From: Flavobacteriales bacterium
GTDB taxonomy: Bacteria > Bacteroidota > Bacteroidia > Flavobacteriales_D > Sanyastnellaceae
Direction of reading: 5' to 3'
Length of the DNA: 64,000 nt
Assembly (NCBI GenBank): GCA_022447625.1
Contig: JAKVAX010000005.1
Span: 62,001 to 126,000, forward strand
Shown: positions 1-15,953 of the stretch, piece after piece
Layout: every line of letters begins with the position of its first letter
Numbering within the stretch: the first letter of the stretch is position 1
Notes under the pieces: model-generated
Databases searched by the model: none
The model's input: the letters and a program-made list of their open reading frames with translations, nothing else
What the model was told of the DNA's origin: nothing
Made by a program: the position numbers and the translations under genes

Positions 1-584
1 TCGAGAATATGAACTGCGGGTGCGTCTGAATTCAGAACATACAAACGCTGCATTCCGGCATCGTGAGAAACAATTTCTGCTGATCCTGATTCGTCCACGA
101 GAAATGAACTCACGTAATTCAGTTGAATATCGCCGTTTTTTTCAACTACAATCTCTTCTGACTCCTGAATAAACAAAGTGATTGTATTGTTGTCACCAAT
201 AAATGCACTCAGCGCTCCTGTAATCCTCAAAGTCAGAAAATCTTCGATTACAGTATCGTCATTTTCAGAGATGTTGAGAGGGAAGGAGAATGGGCCAATA
301 TGACCTTGAGGAATAGTGAAGGTTGTTCCTTCGAAATCATAGTCTTCGTCTTCTACAGCTGAACTAATGCTGAGGGCTTCAATCGTGAATTGAGCATCTG
401 TTTCGAGTGCTCCAAAGATGTCAACCGAAATCAAAACTGTTTCGGCGTTTTCATTTACATTTCTGAAATCTTCACTAAACGAGATGGTCGGAAGAACTTC
501 TTCTCCAAAGTTTTGAGAGGATGCCTTTAGCGTTGAAAGGCAGGTCATAGCCAAGGCAATAACTGACAGAGCTAGGAACTTCAT
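1..584 (-). CDS. Secreted choice-of-anchor I-type protein, 3' part outside the window
   Basis: Reading leftward from an ATG at 584-582 there is an open frame of about 194 codons running off the window edge. It begins with a signal peptide (MKFLALSVIALAMTCLSTL, then an S-Q cleavage-like site). Residues about 30-140 look like a Calx-beta type extracellular domain with acidic E-N-D-D-T and E-D-F-L-T-L-R-I segments. From about residue 165 a segment with 'AEIVSHDAGMQRLYVLNSD' matches the start of the choice-of-anchor I beta-propeller family (consensus AEIvayD...RLfVvN). Such proteins are usually exported by the type IX system, but the sorting domain would lie outside the window. The family call rests on this short match, so it is moderate. 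Confidence 0.7.
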   Translation of the reverse strand, partial: MKFLALSVIALAMTCLSTLKASSQNFGEEVLPTISFSEDFRNVNENAETVLISVDIFGALETDAQFTIEALSISSAVEDEDYDFEGTTFTIPQGHIGPFSFPLNISENDDTVIEDFLTLRITGALSAFIGDNNTITLFIQESEEIVVEKNGDIQLNYVSSFLVDESGSAEIVSHDAGMQRLYVLNSDAPAVHIL

Positions 585-898
585 GGTATAGTCTTTTGGT
601 GCAGTAAACATATTGTCAGTCTGCATGGTCAACGTTGCTCTGAGGTTATGAAAATGTAATGCTGAGTAACCTTCTGGTTGCCATACGCATCCTACAAAGG
701 ATGGGGCTTTCAGGAGATTTGTCATGAATGCTGGTTAAGTGAATGTTATGAACTTCTCCGCGATACACGTAACATTCGTGGGTGCTTCATCCGTTATGGT
801 CATATACTGTGGATAACCTGCGGCACAACAATTGTAATTTCACCTGTATATCTGCTCTGGAAAGCTGAATTTTGAATCAATACACCCAACTCAAGCAT
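585..898. other. Intergenic region between divergent genes
   Basis: This 314-base gap lies between two divergent signal-peptide genes, so it should hold both promoters. The 65-codon open frame inside it (678-875) has no family features and I do not call it a gene. An inverted repeat GAATGTTA / TAACATTC (741-748 and 770-777, 21-base loop) is the only structure I see; its role is unknown. Confidence 0.5.
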
Positions 899-7361
<6,463 letters not shown>

Positions 7362-8093
7362 TCAATTAAAAGTCTTCTCACTTCCTTTCAACAAACGTTG
7401 AAGCTCTTTGAATTCTGAAGGATTCATGTGACGATATTTCCCGACGGGAACATCCAACTTGATGTTCATGATTCGTACTCGTTTCAGTGTACGAACACGA
7501 TAGCCGAGGTATTCACACATACGACGAATCTGACGGTTCAATCCTTGAGTAAGGATGATACGGAACTTATCTTTCCCTAATTGTTCCACCCGACACTGTC
7601 GTGTGATTTGACCGAGAACCGGAACACCGTTTGACATTTCTTGAACGAACTTGCGGTCGATCGGACGATTCACAGTCACGACATATTCTTTCTCGTGGTT
7701 GTTACGTGCACGAAGAATCTTATTGACGATATCACCGTCGTTGGTCAATAGAATCAAGCCTTCACTCGGTTTATCTAGACGTCCGATAGGGAATATACGC
7801 TCCGGATAACCGATGAAATCGATGATGTTATCTTTTTCGACACGTGTATCAGTAGTACATACGATGCCTACTGGTTTGTGGAATACGAGGTAAACGTTCT
7901 TTTTGGTTTTCGGTCGGTGAATCACCTCGCCATCTACTGTGATTTCATCGTCTTCGCCCACTTTGGTACCAAGTTCAGGAATACGTCCATTGATCATAAT
8001 ACGTCCTTGGTCTATTAGCTTGTCGGCTGCTCGACGAGAACAATATCCGATCTCACTTAAATACTTATTGATCCTGACTTTTTCGTCGCTCAT
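7362..8093 (-). CDS. rluF: 23S rRNA pseudouridine synthase, RluF/RluB-like
   Basis: It isomerises a uridine of 23S rRNA to pseudouridine. An N-terminal S4 RNA-binding domain (VRINKYLSEIGYCSRRAADK, residues about 5-60) is followed by the RsuA/RluB catalytic domain. The catalytic Asp lies in the motif PIGRLDKPSEGLILLTNDGD, and a later GLNRQIRRMCEYLGY motif is typical of the family. I start at ATG 8093 because it begins the S4 domain exactly; the frame extends three codons to a TTG. The stop codon abuts the fadH stop with no spacer, so the two genes converge. RluF versus RluB specificity cannot be decided from sequence inspection alone. Confidence 0.92.
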   Translation of the reverse strand: MSDEKVRINKYLSEIGYCSRRAADKLIDQGRIMINGRIPELGTKVGEDDEITVDGEVIHRPKTKKNVYLVFHKPVGIVCTTDTRVEKDNIIDFIGYPERIFPIGRLDKPSEGLILLTNDGDIVNKILRARNNHEKEYVVTVNRPIDRKFVQEMSNGVPVLGQITRQCRVEQLGKDKFRIILTQGLNRQIRRMCEYLGYRVRTLKRVRIMNIKLDVPVGKYRHMNPSEFKELQRLLKGSEKTFN

Positions 8094-8099
8094 AGCGCC

Positions 8100-8129
8100 C
8101 AAAGGTAAGCCATTCTATATTCAGGCAAA
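8100..8129 (-). promoter_or_regulatory. Bacteroidota-type promoter for the RluF-like gene
   Basis: On the minus strand TTTG (8129-8126) and TACCTTTG (8107-8100) are separated by 18 bases. This fits the Bacteroidota housekeeping consensus TTTG-N18/19-TAnnTTTG. The box ends only 7 bases before the ATG at 8093, implying an extremely short leader. The same TACCTTTG box lies just upstream of plsC (9310-9317), arginase (31216-31223) and TauE (49461-49468). Confidence 0.7.
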
Positions 8130-8366
8130 CAGAGTTTTCCAAGGAATGATAAAGGGTAAGACGAATACCCAAATCGCAAAGAAAATGGCCAGAGCCCTTG
8201 GGTAAGGATACTTCGTATTGAAGGCGGGTAGTGCGACAAGTATGAGCCACAGCCCCTTGTAAATTAATTGAATCACCAATACCGTAGAGAAAGTCACTGG
8301 ACGAATGGCACCGGCGATAGATACGAGGGCAATGGCAATCCATAATGCACCAACTAAGCGGCTCAA
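8121..8366 (-). CDS. Small multi-pass membrane protein, start uncertain
   Basis: The frame from TTG 8366 gives 81 residues with three hydrophobic helices (IAIALVSIAGA, VLVIQLIYKGLWLILVALPA, IFFAIWVFVLPFIIPW). The same frame is open back to 8501, just after a TAG. That stretch encodes a further plausible membrane helix (CLIILFILNIFVAG) and a loop, about 45 more residues, but contains no ATG, GTG or TTG. Either translation starts at TTG 8366 and the upstream part is dead, or a start codon has been lost or altered. Family not recognised. Confidence 0.5.
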   Translation of the reverse strand: MSRLVGALWIAIALVSIAGAIRPVTFSTVLVIQLIYKGLWLILVALPAFNTKYPYPRALAIFFAIWVFVLPFIIPWKTLFA

Positions 8367-8578
8367 CTCACTCGGTGGATAGGCATTTGAGAAAAATCGA
8401 AGTGCAGCTGATTTAGGCGAAGATAGTGCAGAAACCCCGGCAGATCCGGCAACAAAAATATTCAGAATGAATAAGATGATGAGGCAAGCGTGACAAAACA
8501 GCTATGATTTCGAACTGTTCGCGCCAAAGGCCAGAATGACAGTATTTTAAGTTTAGTGGTCGAGAGCTGGTCTACGAA

Positions 8579-9304
8579 TCAATCCTCTTGGTGGTCATGT
8601 GACATGGCAATGACACGACGTCGGGCCTCGTTTGCCAAATCTTCAACTGACATCTCAGGGAAGTCAGAAGGACTGAAAGCTTCTCCAATAGACAGTTCGA
8701 TGTTTCCGCGTTTAGCGAAAAAAGAACCTGGAGGAAGTAGAGCATTTGCACCACTGATGGCTACAGGTATAATAGGAATGTTCCCTTCTTTTGCGATAAT
8801 AAATGACCCCCGACGGAACATCTTGACGCTGCCATCTTTTGAACGTGTTCCTTCGGGATAAGTCAAGACATGCTTGCCTTGTTTGATCCTTTCAGCCGCT
8901 TGAGCCATGCTTTCCATAGCTCGATCTTTATTCTTACGGTCAATGTAGATCTGGTCGGTAGCTGTGATGTACCATCCAACTACCGGTGTTTTTTTCAGTT
9001 CCTGCTTTGCGATGAAATTTAAATTCATGGGAATCTTCATAACACAAGCAGGAATATCTAGGAAGCTCCCGTGGTTGCAAACAAAAATGGAAGGTGTATC
9101 TGGATCAATGTTCTCAAGCCCCTCACGCTTGACCTTGATGCCCATCAACCAAAAGATAACAGGAGCCCACATTTTTCCAGGTACAAAAGACAGTGTCAAT
9201 TCACGGGCTCGGAAGATGATGGAGAGAATCATTCCAGTTAATCCAGAGATGAAGGTCCAGAGAAATACGAAAGGGTATATCAGTATGAGGGCAAGAATGC
9301 GCAT
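8579..9304 (-). CDS. plsC: 1-acyl-sn-glycerol-3-phosphate acyltransferase
   Basis: PlsC acylates lysophosphatidic acid to phosphatidic acid at the inner face of the cytoplasmic membrane. An N-terminal membrane segment (ILALILIYPFVFLWTFISGL) precedes the acyltransferase domain. The catalytic box NHGSFLDIP (NHxxxxD) is near residue 75, an IYIDRKNKD block follows, and YPEGTRS is the glycerophosphate-binding motif near residue 148. The length of 241 aa is normal. The ATG at 9304 lies five bases after a TACCTTTG promoter box (9310-9317). An intergenic gap of about 210 bases separates it from the small membrane gene downstream. Confidence 0.93.
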   Translation of the reverse strand: MRILALILIYPFVFLWTFISGLTGMILSIIFRARELTLSFVPGKMWAPVIFWLMGIKVKREGLENIDPDTPSIFVCNHGSFLDIPACVMKIPMNLNFIAKQELKKTPVVGWYITATDQIYIDRKNKDRAMESMAQAAERIKQGKHVLTYPEGTRSKDGSVKMFRRGSFIIAKEGNIPIIPVAISGANALLPPGSFFAKRGNIELSIGEAFSPSDFPEMSVEDLANEARRRVIAMSHDHQED

Positions 9305-9337
9305 GGTAGCAAAGGTAAACGAATTCGGTCCTTGACC

Positions 9338-9940
9338 TTAGAGATTAAGTAATCGCAGAAATTCATGCTCATCAAGTTCTACAAGCTGACCAGACTCCAA
9401 ACCTTCTACGCCAATACCCTCCATAGATTCACGAACGAGTCTAAGGGTGGGGAAGCCCACTGCAGCGGTCATTTTTCTTACTTGACGGTTCTTACCTTCT
9501 TTGAGCTGAAGTCGCATCCAAGAGGTTGGAATGTTGGCACGAAAGCGAATAGGAGGGTTCCGATCTGGGAGATTCGGTTCTTGAATTTTTTCGGCTAACG
9601 CCGGAAGTGAGACGTAACGTGTTTTCTTATGCTTCAACGCCATGGGAACCTGTATCCGTTCAATAGCATCATCGGTAATTTCGCCTTCAACTTGAACCAA
9701 ATAACTCCTGACATGACGATTTCGAGGATCTAGAATCTGATTCGTTAGGCTGCGGTTGTTTGTCAACAGCAACAAGCCTTCTGAATCGCTATCAAGCCTG
9801 CCTATTGGGTAAACGTCTTGTGGGAGATTTAAGAAGCTTCCTAATCCTTTCTTGTTGCCTTCATCAGAAAACTGCGACAGAATATTGAACGGCTTGTAAA
9901 GTTTGTAGTAAGAATACACAGTGATGATTTTGTTGGGCAA
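9338..9940 (-). CDS. rluE: 23S rRNA pseudouridine synthase, RluE-like
   Basis: This single-domain enzyme lacks the S4 domain, like RluE. It opens with YYKLYKPFNILSQFSDE and carries the catalytic Asp in PIGRLDSDSEGLLLLTNN. It ends with the conserved LKEGKNRQVRKMTAAVGFPTLRLVR block. The frame opens at TTG 9940 (200 aa); GTG 9919 (193 aa) would place the start closer to the conserved YYKLYKPF and may be the real one. No ATG is available. Together with the RluF-like gene it shows that two 23S modification genes flank plsC. Confidence 0.88.
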   Translation of the reverse strand: MPNKIITVYSYYKLYKPFNILSQFSDEGNKKGLGSFLNLPQDVYPIGRLDSDSEGLLLLTNNRSLTNQILDPRNRHVRSYLVQVEGEITDDAIERIQVPMALKHKKTRYVSLPALAEKIQEPNLPDRNPPIRFRANIPTSWMRLQLKEGKNRQVRKMTAAVGFPTLRLVRESMEGIGVEGLESGQLVELDEHEFLRLLNL

Positions 9941-9948
9941 GCTAAATA

Positions 9949-9977
9949 AAAAACGCCCGGCGTAACCCGGGCGTTTT
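9949..9977 (-). terminator. Rho-independent terminator
   Basis: A perfect 10-base stem (9951-9960 with 9967-9976) has a six-base loop and a T-rich tail on the minus strand. It lies just past the stop of the decayed secreted-protein gene (9981) and before the RluE-like gene. Confidence 0.85.
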
Positions 9978-9980
9978 GAA

Positions 9981-12900
9981 CTATCGTTTCGTGATTCGAC
10001 GATTCAAACACACTGAACCATCTTCATGGCATATGCGCAATGTGTAGAGTCCACGAGCAAGCTTGCTTGTGTTGACGTCAAGCTTGGTTGTTTGGAAAGC
10101 CTCTTGATGTACCAGCTTTCCAGAGTTGTCAATGATCTGTAGGTTGAAGCGACCCTGTTGTTCCATGGAGATATGGAGCAGTCCGTCGTTCGGATTAGGG
10201 TAGACCTGGATATTCCATAGGTATGATTCCTCAATACCTGAATACACAATGAAGTCTTCATCTGACATGTCGATACATCCGAACTCATTGGTGACCTCAA
10301 TAGCGTAATTGCCGTCTTCTAGCACCTCGTAGGTGGCTGAAGTAGCACCATCAATCATTTCGTTGTTCAAGTACCATTGGTAGTTGATGCCCGCATCTCC
10401 ATCATAGGTCAACAGGTTGCCGTTGGCCATGAATGACGCCACCGGTTCTGGATGAAGGAATAAAGACACTTGATCTGTAGCTACACACCCAAATTCAGAC
10501 GTGGCGGCGACGCTGTATTCCGATTCCGCGCTAGCGATAATATCTAGAAAAGCGCCCATGTCTTGATCATCCCATTGAAGATCTCCTTCTCCTGTGGCAA
10601 GGAAAGTGACAGGCTCTTCAGGACAAACAGTTTGGTCCAGTCCAGCATCAACAGCAGGTCTAGGATGAATCGTAATGACAGAGCTATACTCCGCCTCACA
10701 TAACGGATTCACGGCCATCAGTCCGATGTTGATGTCTCCTGGTTCTTCAGGCATGATGAAATATGTCGACTCCACACCGTTGGTCTGGCCGTCTTGATAC
10801 CAATAATAATCTTCGATGTATTGACCGGTGCTATTGAACTGGATCAATTGATCTTCACATTGGGTATCAGAAGCCAGTTCATAGGCAGCGAGTTCGTCGG
10901 TACATTCATAGATCGTATGCCAAGTGGTGTTGGTCACGATTGGTGGGTTGCCATCAAAGAAGATGTAGGCCGTATTATTGATTACATCTCCCGGCTCAAC
11001 ATCTTCACGAGGTTTGATACGATATACTACGTATCCATGACTTTCTTCTTCACAACAAGTGCTGTCAGGTAGCTGAATGTCTGCAAAGTTGAATTCGATG
11101 GCACCATCAGGCTTTATACAAGTGGTGAAGTCGTGCGATCCAAAAGCAGGGTAGAAGGTATCAAGGTCAAGGTGCTCAATATCAAGCGTATCTCGAATGA
11201 TCACATCTCCTGCAGGGAAGTTTCCGGTATTCTGAAAACGAATACGGTATTCCATTTCATTTTCTGGAAGAATGAAGTGGTGTTCTTCGGTGTACCCTTC
11301 AAACTCAGTGTACTTATCGTTCGGGTCATATGCACAAACAACTTCTGGGTAGAGTGTCCAGGTGTTGTTGTAGTATTCGATGCCTTCGTCATTAAATAAG
11401 ACGATGTTCAGGTCTATAGGGAAGGTGACTCCAATGTAATCAACCCCAGGTCCAATGATATGACATTGATAGAGTTCGTCTTGCCCTGCTTCTTGATTGT
11501 TAAACTCCCATATGACTTCTCCAGGATTAATGGTAGTAGGGTCAACTGTGTTGCCACCCATCGGAACAGCTTGAAGCACAGGGTCAAATGAAACTGTAAC
11601 AAATCCGTTCAAAGGGACACCCCCAGAATTCATCACCCAAACACCAGGGTCAAATCCATCATCGCAATGAATATCTTGAAGCCAAATACAACAAGGACCA
11701 TTAAACCAGAAGCTTTCTTCCCCAAGCCATTCAAGGCCGAAGAACCCAGTATTAACGTCACAGTCGTTGATGCTGAAGGTGATTTCTTCACCCGTTGAAA
11801 TTGACCACCCCTCATCCAAATTTTGAATGGAGAAAGTGTAGGTTCCGTGGGTAGATCTTGAAAAGTCACAAAACCATTTTCATTAGTGAACCCAATCCAC
11901 CCTAGCTCATTGATGATGACCTGGGTATTAATCATAGTTGGTTCATTAGCCCAAAAACCACCCCAGCCATCAAATCCACCGTCAAAATCGCCATCACCAT
12001 CAAAATCTTGATATACTAAGATGGTCAATTCGCCATTGTACTCACAATGCTCATTTCCTTCAACCTCGCAAGGAGAAATTGCATAGTAGTTACACGTATT
12101 TTCGTCAGTACAAGTAGGGTAGATACAGTCAACAATGTTATCTGGTTCTTCAAGGAAATTGCACGCTTCAGGATCCATGCAACCACAACTACCCGCAATA
12201 CAAGATCCGTCGTCAATAACAGCAGCTGAGTCGTAATTACAAGCGGTTACATCCATACATCCTAAGGGTGCATCTACGTAATAGGTTAGTTCAGAAAGAT
12301 CGTTACCTCCAACGACGAATTGAAAGGCACTCGAATTACCTAAGTCTAAGAAGTAATAAAAGACAGGATCTTCGAAGCCAAGGTTGTGCAGACCATAAGG
12401 GACGTCTTCGAAAGTAAATACCCCTTCGCTATTAGTGCTTGTAGTTTCTCCTAACGGATCTAACGTAAATGAAAAGTCTGCCATTGGCTGTCCATTCGCA
12501 TTGTTGATAAGAGTAACAGTCACATCGTAAGTACATACCGATATGTTGTCACAGCCCTCAGATCTGCCATAATTAGAAGCTTCAGGGTCAGTACATGTAC
12601 AATCATAGCAGCACCACGAATCGTCAGCTGAATTCGGAAGGTAATTACATGCCTCTTCATCATCACATGAAACCTGACCGATGTACACCGTTTGTGACAG
12701 GGTACCCATAGGTTGTTCAAACCCAGTCAGGAAGCCATCTCCTTCACATGCGAGTGTGTGAACATAGTCTACCCGGCCATTTACGAGATCTCCTCCGATA
12801 AACACCTGAATATTCAGGTTGATTGAAATTGTACCGTCGGTAGTGAACTGTCCGAGAAGAACTCGGTTGTTCGGTCCAGTTGGCAACGCAGAAGGCGAAG

Positions 12901-13364
12901 TCGGTAAAGTAAACCACGCACCGTCATTAATGATTAAGCTCTGACCTTCTGTATTTCCAACACTGCCCGTCCAAGGATCAGAAGGGATTGTTGAAGCTTG
13001 TCCAATATAATTGGCACCAGGGTGCATTGAATCTAAGACACCTATAGTGACCCAAGAATCGAGCTCCAAGGTCGGGAATATGGGGTAAAATACTGGATTG
13101 ATTCCGGCGGGGTTAATACCTCCGAGTACGTCATTGTAAAAAGTTGTTGTGGTTGAAACATCCAAACCGTGACAATCCTCAGTTGCGAATACGGCCGAGA
13201 CGATGTCTGAAGGACTACTAAATTCAGCATATACTCTGTAGATGCTTGTGCCGTCTGGTAATTACAGGAAGGTGGGCTCATGTGTTTCAATCACCACCTG
13301 GTTTAACTGAGCTTCAGTACAGAACGCACTAAGCACAGCGATTAGGGTAGGGCAGCTTTTTCAT
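9981..13364 (-). pseudogene. Decayed type IX-secreted surface protein (two frameshifts, one stop)
   Basis: The parts form one secreted protein read from ATG 13364. The signal peptide (MKKLP + TLIAVLSAFCTEAQ) requires a one-base frame change around 13350. An in-frame TAA follows at 13264-13262 after EPTFL, and the frame resumes as LPDGTSIYRVYAEF. It stays open until a second break near 11845, where CCCACGGAACC needs one more G to join '...FQDLPT' to 'GTYTFSIQNLDEGW'. Modules in order: N-terminal beta domain; cysteine-rich repeats of the CMDxxACNY type (about 12660-12060); a Cna-B-like stretch; a DUF7619-like repeat domain (about 11350-10920); Ig/PKD-like segments; and a type A sorting domain ending CLNRRITKR. 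Three lesions suggest a pseudogene, unless they are base errors. It carries the 13-mer at 10524. Confidence 0.85.
10524..10536 (-). repeat. CGCTARCGCGGAA 13-mer, copy 2
   Basis: Sense copy in the decayed secreted-protein gene, register ASAE. Confidence 0.9.
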
Positions 13365-13571
13365 ATGAGTTTTGGTTTAAGTCCTGAACTTAATCAATAT
13401 CTCATTGAATACAACTGTATTTAAACGCTGATATTCAGTGCTTTACGATTTGTTCGCTCCGCATTCAATTTTTGGTACAAGGTGCAAATCCCTTTGCTCG
13501 AAACTTTCAGGTATTCATAGTGTTTAACGTTTCAATTAACTCCTTAAATAAAACCTTCAAATTAAGCGGAG

Positions 13572-15896
13572 ATGAATACTACGCTTATTCGTTGGAAGCA
13601 AAGCGCAATGATCGCTTTTCTTTCGTTGATGGGACTTTTAGCATTCACTCCGAATCTTACGGCACAATACTGTGAATCAGACGGAGGCGACGGCTACCCA
13701 AACATCGAATCAATTACATTTGGTGATATTTACAACTATTCAGGTGACAACGATGGTTACGGTGACTTCACCGACCTCAGTACGAATCTAGAATTAGATT
13801 CGTACAATGACATTGTACTCAACCCTGGGGGCCCTTGGTGGATCCGTTTCCGTTGGACAGCTTGGATCGATTACGATCAGAATGGTACGTTCGACGATGA
13901 TGAATTGGTGGTTCACCAATCAGGTTATGAAAATGAGTATGCGTCTGTATACGTGCCTGACGATGCATTAGGCGGGGCTACGCGTCTGCGCATCTCAATG
14001 GATACCTACCACTTCCAAGGACCTTGTGCTCACTTTGATTACGGAGAAGTTGAAGATTACACGGTTAACATCAACGGAGGTTGTGAAACATTCGCAGGAA
14101 CATTGACGGCTGTTGAATCTATGGTGTGTTCAAACGGCATGAATACCATCTCAGCTACTCCGAATGGCGACATTGAAATTCCTGAAGGATACTCTTCAGT
14201 GTTCGTCTTAACACAAGGAGAGGGACTGGTCATCGTAAACGCTGGAGCAGAGCCTTCATTCGAAGTGTCTGAACCAGGGCTTTACACGATCCACACACTT
14301 GTATACGATACTGAGACCTTAGATCTAGGAATCATTCAACTCGGTATAACCACTGGATTCGATGTGTTTGGTTTGATCGCTCCAGGAGGAGGATCTATCT
14401 GCGCTGATCTTGACGTAGCGGGTGCGCCAATCATGGTACAGAACCCTGACGCCGGAACATTGTCTGGTGGCGGTGAAGCTTGTGCAGTCGGAGGAGCGGC
14501 TACATTAACGGCGACTCCAAACGGAGATGCGAATGTGCCTTCAGGCTACTCAACAGTCTACGTACTGACACAAGGTGATGGTCTGACGATCATTAACGCT
14601 GGCGCGGAACCTTCGTTCGACGTGACTGAAGCAGGAAACTACACGATCCACACATTAGTTTACAACCCTGAGACTCTTGATCTCGGAATCGTAGAGTTAG
14701 GCGTAACCACAGGATTCGATGTAAATGGATTATTAGTTCAAGGTGGCGGAGCGATCTGTGCTTCTCTTGACGTTCCGGGTGCTCCTTTCTCAGTTGTAGA
14801 ATGTGCATGCGTTGCAGATGCTGGAAGCTTGGTCGCTGATGCTTCAACTGTATGATCTAGCGGAGTAACTACAATTAGCGCTTCAATAAATCAGATGCCG
14901 TTCATCCCAGAAGGATACGCACAAGTGTATGTGTTGACTCAAGGCGACGGACTCGTAATTGTAAACGCAGGTGCTGAGCCATCGTTCGAAGTAGAAGGTG
15001 GTGGCCTTTACACTGTTCACTCATTGGTATTTGATCCGACAACGCTTGATTTAGGCATCGTTGAACTGGGAGTAACCACCGGTTTTGACGTGAACGGACT
15101 GCTCATCCAAGGAGGTGGAGAAATCTGCGCTTCGCTCGACGTAGCAGGTGCACCTATAGTCATTGAAAACCCAAGTGCAGGAACGCTTTACCCAGAAAAC
15201 TTCTTGAACTGTTTGAGCGATGAACCAACTGTACTCACAGCAGTAGCTGATGGCAATGCGATTGTTCCCGAAGGATATGAGCTGCTTTATGTATTGACAA
15301 ACGCATACAACTTGACCATCCTCGACGTGAATTCAGAACCAACATTCGAGGTGACACAATTCGGATTCTACCGAATCCACACTTTAGTGTACAATTCTGA
15401 AACACTGAACCTTGGGGTGGTTGAGCTTGGAGTAACAACTGGCTTTGATGTTAACGACCTACTTACCCAAGATGGAGGAGAGGTTTGCGGTTCTCTAGAC
15501 GTATATGGAGCACTGTTGATTGCGGTTGATCAATGGATCTGCGATTTCCTATGGCAGTTCTTCCGTGGAGAAGTTCCAACTGATCCGCGTGTGATCGAGC
15601 AGATCATAGCGGAATACGACTTGCAAAATGGACCAGCAGATCTAGTTGAAATGAATGTATACCCGAATCCAACGGTAGGTGACGTCACGCTTCAAGTGGA
15701 TGCTGCCTCAACGACAAACGCCCAGCTAGAGATATATGATGTCACTGGACGCGTAGTGAAATCGATGCAAACGCTTCAGTTCGCTGAAGGTTTGAATAAT
15801 TTAGAGCTAGACCTGTCTCCACTAGAGACTGGAAACTATGTGATCCGTTTGATCACCTCTAACAGAGCCCTGACAATTTCCTTTGTTAAGGAATAA
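13572..15896 (+). pseudogene. Secreted GEVED-domain repeat protein with internal TGA
   Basis: The frame starts at ATG 13572 with a signal peptide (hydrophobic IAFLSLMGLLAFTPNLTAQ). A GEVED domain follows (ending DYGEVEDYTV, about residue 165). Then come four copies of an about 110-residue repeat built on PEGYxxVYVLTQGDGL, NAGAEPSFEV, YTIHTLVY and LGVTTGFDVNGL, and finally a type A sorting domain from about 15650 (VYPNPTVGDVTLQV). TGA at 14853-14855 interrupts repeat 3 and the frame continues unchanged after it. In the sister repeats this position is Cys (MVCSNGM, EACAVGG, LNCLSDE), so TGY has become TGA. The downstream half has no signal peptide of its own. Probably a nonsense mutation or base error; intact otherwise. 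Confidence 0.85.
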
Positions 15897-15921
15897 GATT
15901 GTTTGGATTGTAAGGAGGAGA

Positions 15922-15953
15922 GGGCCCGTCAGATTGCGGGTCCTTTCTTTTTT
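15922..15953 (+). terminator. Rho-independent terminator
   Basis: The stem GGGCCCG (15922-15928) pairs with CGGGTCC (15937-15943), with one G-T pair, and is followed by a T-rich run. It ends the GEVED gene and lies against the stop codon of the convergent outer-membrane barrel gene. Confidence 0.85.

Noticed and set aside
678-875. 65-codon open frame upstream of the large exported protein
   Set aside because: No signal, no family features, odd composition, and it lies in the region expected to hold divergent promoters.
14597-14609. CGCTGGCGCGGAA, a one-mismatch copy of the 13-mer
   Set aside because: It falls in the repeated protein segment NAGAEPSF, which the sister repeats encode with other codons; it may be chance or a decayed copy, so I did not count it.
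14853-14855. Selenocysteine at the in-frame TGA
   Set aside because: The position is a structural Cys of a secreted repeat, I see no clear SECIS-like hairpin right after it, and a plain nonsense change or base error is simpler.
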